A stretch of DNA of 33,401 nt, taken from Flavobacteriaceae bacterium. GTDB taxonomy: Bacteria > Bacteroidota > Bacteroidia > UKL13-3. Below, in pieces: positions 31,545 through 33,401 of this stretch; the first letter of the stretch is position 1, and each line of letters starts with the position of its first letter. Where the stretch lies: assembly GCA_009693575.1 (NCBI GenBank), contig SHWZ01000026.1, forward strand, positions 1 through 33,401, read 5' to 3'. The position numbers and the translations under genes are program-made. Below the pieces are notes generated by a model, which was not told the DNA's origin, did no database searches, and saw nothing but the letters and a program-made list of their open reading frames with translations.

Positions 31545-33401
31545 TTACTTGAACAAGTTGGCTTTTACGGCCTCGTCAACTTTCACTGGGTACTTTTGCC
31601 TAAGTTCATTAACCCACTCTTTTTCAAGGTATTGCTGGTAATCACTTGTGATAATTCCTTTAGCCTCGTTCAATTTCTTAGGTTGTATTGGCAGACTTTC
31701 ACGCACTTGTAGTAGTTTCACCCGTCCGGTAGTTTCATTGAACAAGCGGATCCCATTCGTCCAGCTCACACTATCAAGCCACGTGTTTTCACCTTTTTCA
31801 TATTTGGCAGTTTTCGCAGTCAAGTTTAAGGGGTTTGGGGCATTCAACTTTTTTAAGATGCTATCTTGAGCTATTCCTTTTTTTAACAACTTCTTCACTT
31901 GCTTGGCCACTTTAGCATCGTTGCATTCGTATATGGTGGCATCCACCCGATCTTTCCACATGTATGCACTTTTGTTCATCTCATAGAAACTTTGAAGTCC
32001 GGAAGAGTCGGAAACTGATTTGCTCCACACCCTTTTGTCTTTCAAGTCAAAAAGCAAGATTCCATCGTGGTATTCTTGTAGGAGGTTGCGGAAATCTTCG
32101 TATTTGCTTTCCAATTTACTTTCTTCGTAGCTCATGCACTGAAAGTTTACAAAATCCTTGTACATCCCTGCCAATATCGACTCAGCTAGCGAACGCTGCT
32201 TAGGCGATTGGTAGTTTGTCACATAGTCCATAAAATCTTTTTGAGTAAATTTCTTTATGCCTAGCGAGAACATCTGCTTCTCATGTTTCCACAAAGAGTC
32301 AGGCGTCCATCGACCTGCTGGAAGCTCAGTTCGCAGTTTGGCCGAATCAAGTTTATAGAAAGCATCGGCTGGGATCTTCTCTTCTTTGAATCCATACTCC
32401 TTTTTTATTTTCTCTACCATCACGGTGCGGTTCACTTCCGAGCGTTGGTCGCGGCTTATGCGGGTTTTTAGTTGGTCTTTGGTTTGGTCGAATGTGGGTA
32501 GTGGTTTGCGGGCTATCAGTTTGATAATGTGCCAGCCAAAGCTGCTTTCAACTGGTTGCCCATAGTCGCCTGGGTTTTGAAGGCCGTATGCGGCATCCTT
32601 GAATTCCACCGGCCAGGGGCCGCCAATACTTGATAAATTGTTTAGCACCCCACCGTTTTTGGCTGTCTGTTCATCTTCCGAATATTGTTTTGCAAGTTCT
32701 GCAAAATCGGCTCCTGTTTTCAGACGATTGTATAGACTGTCAATGCGAACTTTATCCATAGCCTTGGACACTGCGAGTTTTGAGGGTTTCAGCATGATAT
32801 GAGCCACTTGCACATCAGGACGGGCTTTGCGACGATCTTTCACTTGAATGATGTGGTAGCCAAAGCGTGTGCGGAAAGGCAGAGACACCTGACCTACGGG
32901 TTCTTTGTAGGCGTAGTTTTCAAATGAATAAATAAGATTGAAGACAGTAAAATAGCCCAAATCGCCAAAGTTATATTTGGCCGAAGGGTCTTCGCTTGCA
33001 GCTTTAGAAACCGAATCGAATGGCTGGCCTTTTAACACAATTTGTCGTAGGCTATCTATTTTGCGAAAAGCAATCAGGCTATCTTTTGGCAAGGCATTTT
33101 CATCAACCAACACCAGTATATGCGAACAACGCACCTCCCACCCCATTCGGTCGAAAGCTTCCTTTATCAAGCCATCGCTCACATTCTTGTCGGTGAGATA
33201 GGGCTGCGATAGTTGTTTTTTGTAACCGCTCAATTCACGCACAAAACCTTCGAGCGTATCCATTCCGGATGTTTTGGCTTCTTTTACCATAAGCTTAAAG
33301 TTCACATACAAATCCAAGTACTCATTGATGCTTTTGGCATCGGTGTTAGATTCGCGGCTGTTGTTCTTTTTGTAGATGCGTTCAAATTCAGTCTTGCTAA
33401 C
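31545..33401 (-). CDS. Two-domain parvulin (SurA-like) PPIase, 5' end outside window
   Basis: Periplasmic peptidyl-prolyl isomerase/chaperone for envelope proteins. The frame stays open to the right edge (VSKTEFERIYKKNNSRESNT leads into DLYVNFKLMVKEAK), so the signal peptide and true start lie beyond 33401; at least 619 residues are present. Two parvulin domains are visible: RCSHILVLVDE...RTRFGYHIIQVKDRRKA and VQVAHIMLKPSK...SSFGWHIIKLIARKP, each with the HI and F/G-H-I-I core pattern. The C-terminal 300 residues are helical with no named domain (QKQMFSLGIKKFTQKDFMD...). It precedes the PPIase-less lipoprotein gene in the same operon. Confidence 0.93.
   Translation of the reverse strand, partial: VSKTEFERIYKKNNSRESNTDAKSINEYLDLYVNFKLMVKEAKTSGMDTLEGFVRELSGYKKQLSQPYLTDKNVSDGLIKEAFDRMGWEVRCSHILVLVDENALPKDSLIAFRKIDSLRQIVLKGQPFDSVSKAASEDPSAKYNFGDLGYFTVFNLIYSFENYAYKEPVGQVSLPFRTRFGYHIIQVKDRRKARPDVQVAHIMLKPSKLAVSKAMDKVRIDSLYNRLKTGADFAELAKQYSEDEQTAKNGGVLNNLSSIGGPWPVEFKDAAYGLQNPGDYGQPVESSFGWHIIKLIARKPLPTFDQTKDQLKTRISRDQRSEVNRTVMVEKIKKEYGFKEEKIPADAFYKLDSAKLRTELPAGRWTPDSLWKHEKQMFSLGIKKFTQKDFMDYVTNYQSPKQRSLAESILAGMYKDFVNFQCMSYEESKLESKYEDFRNLLQEYHDGILLFDLKDKRVWSKSVSDSSGLQSFYEMNKSAYMWKDRVDATIYECNDAKVAKQVKKLLKKGIAQDSILKKLNAPNPLNLTAKTAKYEKGENTWLDSVSWTNGIRLFNETTGRVKLLQVRESLPIQPKKLNEAKGIITSDYQQYLEKEWVNELRQKYPVKVDEAVKANLFK

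Noticed and set aside
1-33401. CRISPR array, tRNA or rRNA genes, prophage, transposase
   Set aside because: No regularly spaced long direct repeats, no cloverleaf or rRNA-like stretch, and no integrase, transposase or phage gene seen on either strand.
1-33401. Joining left-edge guaB with right-edge parvulin gene as one locus
   Set aside because: These families are often neighbours in Bacteroidota, but the two window ends cannot be shown to be connected from this sequence.

Overview
The window reads as chromosomal DNA of a member of the Bacteroidota, probably a free-living Chitinophagales/Sphingobacteriia-like lineage; that rank is inference. Evidence: an lpxC-fabZ fusion followed by lpxA; the order nadK - DUF6089/PorG-like barrel - uppS - bamA - two OmpH/Skp genes; GldD; proteins with type IX secretion (T9SS) C-terminal domains; and repeated copies of the Bacteroidota promoter element TAnnTTTG close to start codons, with no clear Shine-Dalgarno sites. 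Coding is dense and mostly housekeeping or envelope biogenesis.

Left part (1-5498): 3'-truncated guaB (minus), then psd, a small membrane protein, menE and a large putative porin. Middle-left (5501-13903): nadK, three tandem PorG-like outer-membrane barrels, uppS, bamA and two OmpH-type chaperones, closed by a bidirectional hairpin terminator. Next (13902-18370): a TlpA-like thioredoxin protein (minus) divergent from purQ, a Tat-exported class V aminotransferase, a 510-bp non-housekeeping gap with REP-like palindromes and two doubtful mini-ORFs, and a VOC/glyoxalase gene broken by one missing base.

Middle-right (18436-24867): uvrC, then on the minus strand lpxA and lpxC-fabZ with a four-helix-bundle (23S rRNA IVS-type) gene inserted between them, then tpiA, and a gldD - gamma-carbonic-anhydrase pair on the minus strand. 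Right part (25514-33401): two translationally coupled Reeler-like T9SS cargo proteins with CX4CH motifs, a lipoyl E2 acyltransferase, a stand-alone TonB C-terminal domain protein, a eukaryote-like citrate synthase, and a minus-strand SurA/parvulin pair that runs off the right edge.

The genes combine into envelope building (psd, lpxA, lpxC-fabZ, uppS, bamA, Skp, PPIases, porin), T9SS/gliding (PorG-like trio, gldD, sorted cargo) and central metabolism (guaB, purQ, nadK, menE, tpiA, E2, citrate synthase). The most unusual layer is non-coding: between about 17.5 and 29 kb the spacers carry at least seven kinds of short palindrome, and two such repeats lie inside reading frames (gamma-carbonic anhydrase N-terminus, E2 linker). 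I found no CRISPR array, tRNA, rRNA, transposase or phage gene, and no obvious new defence system.
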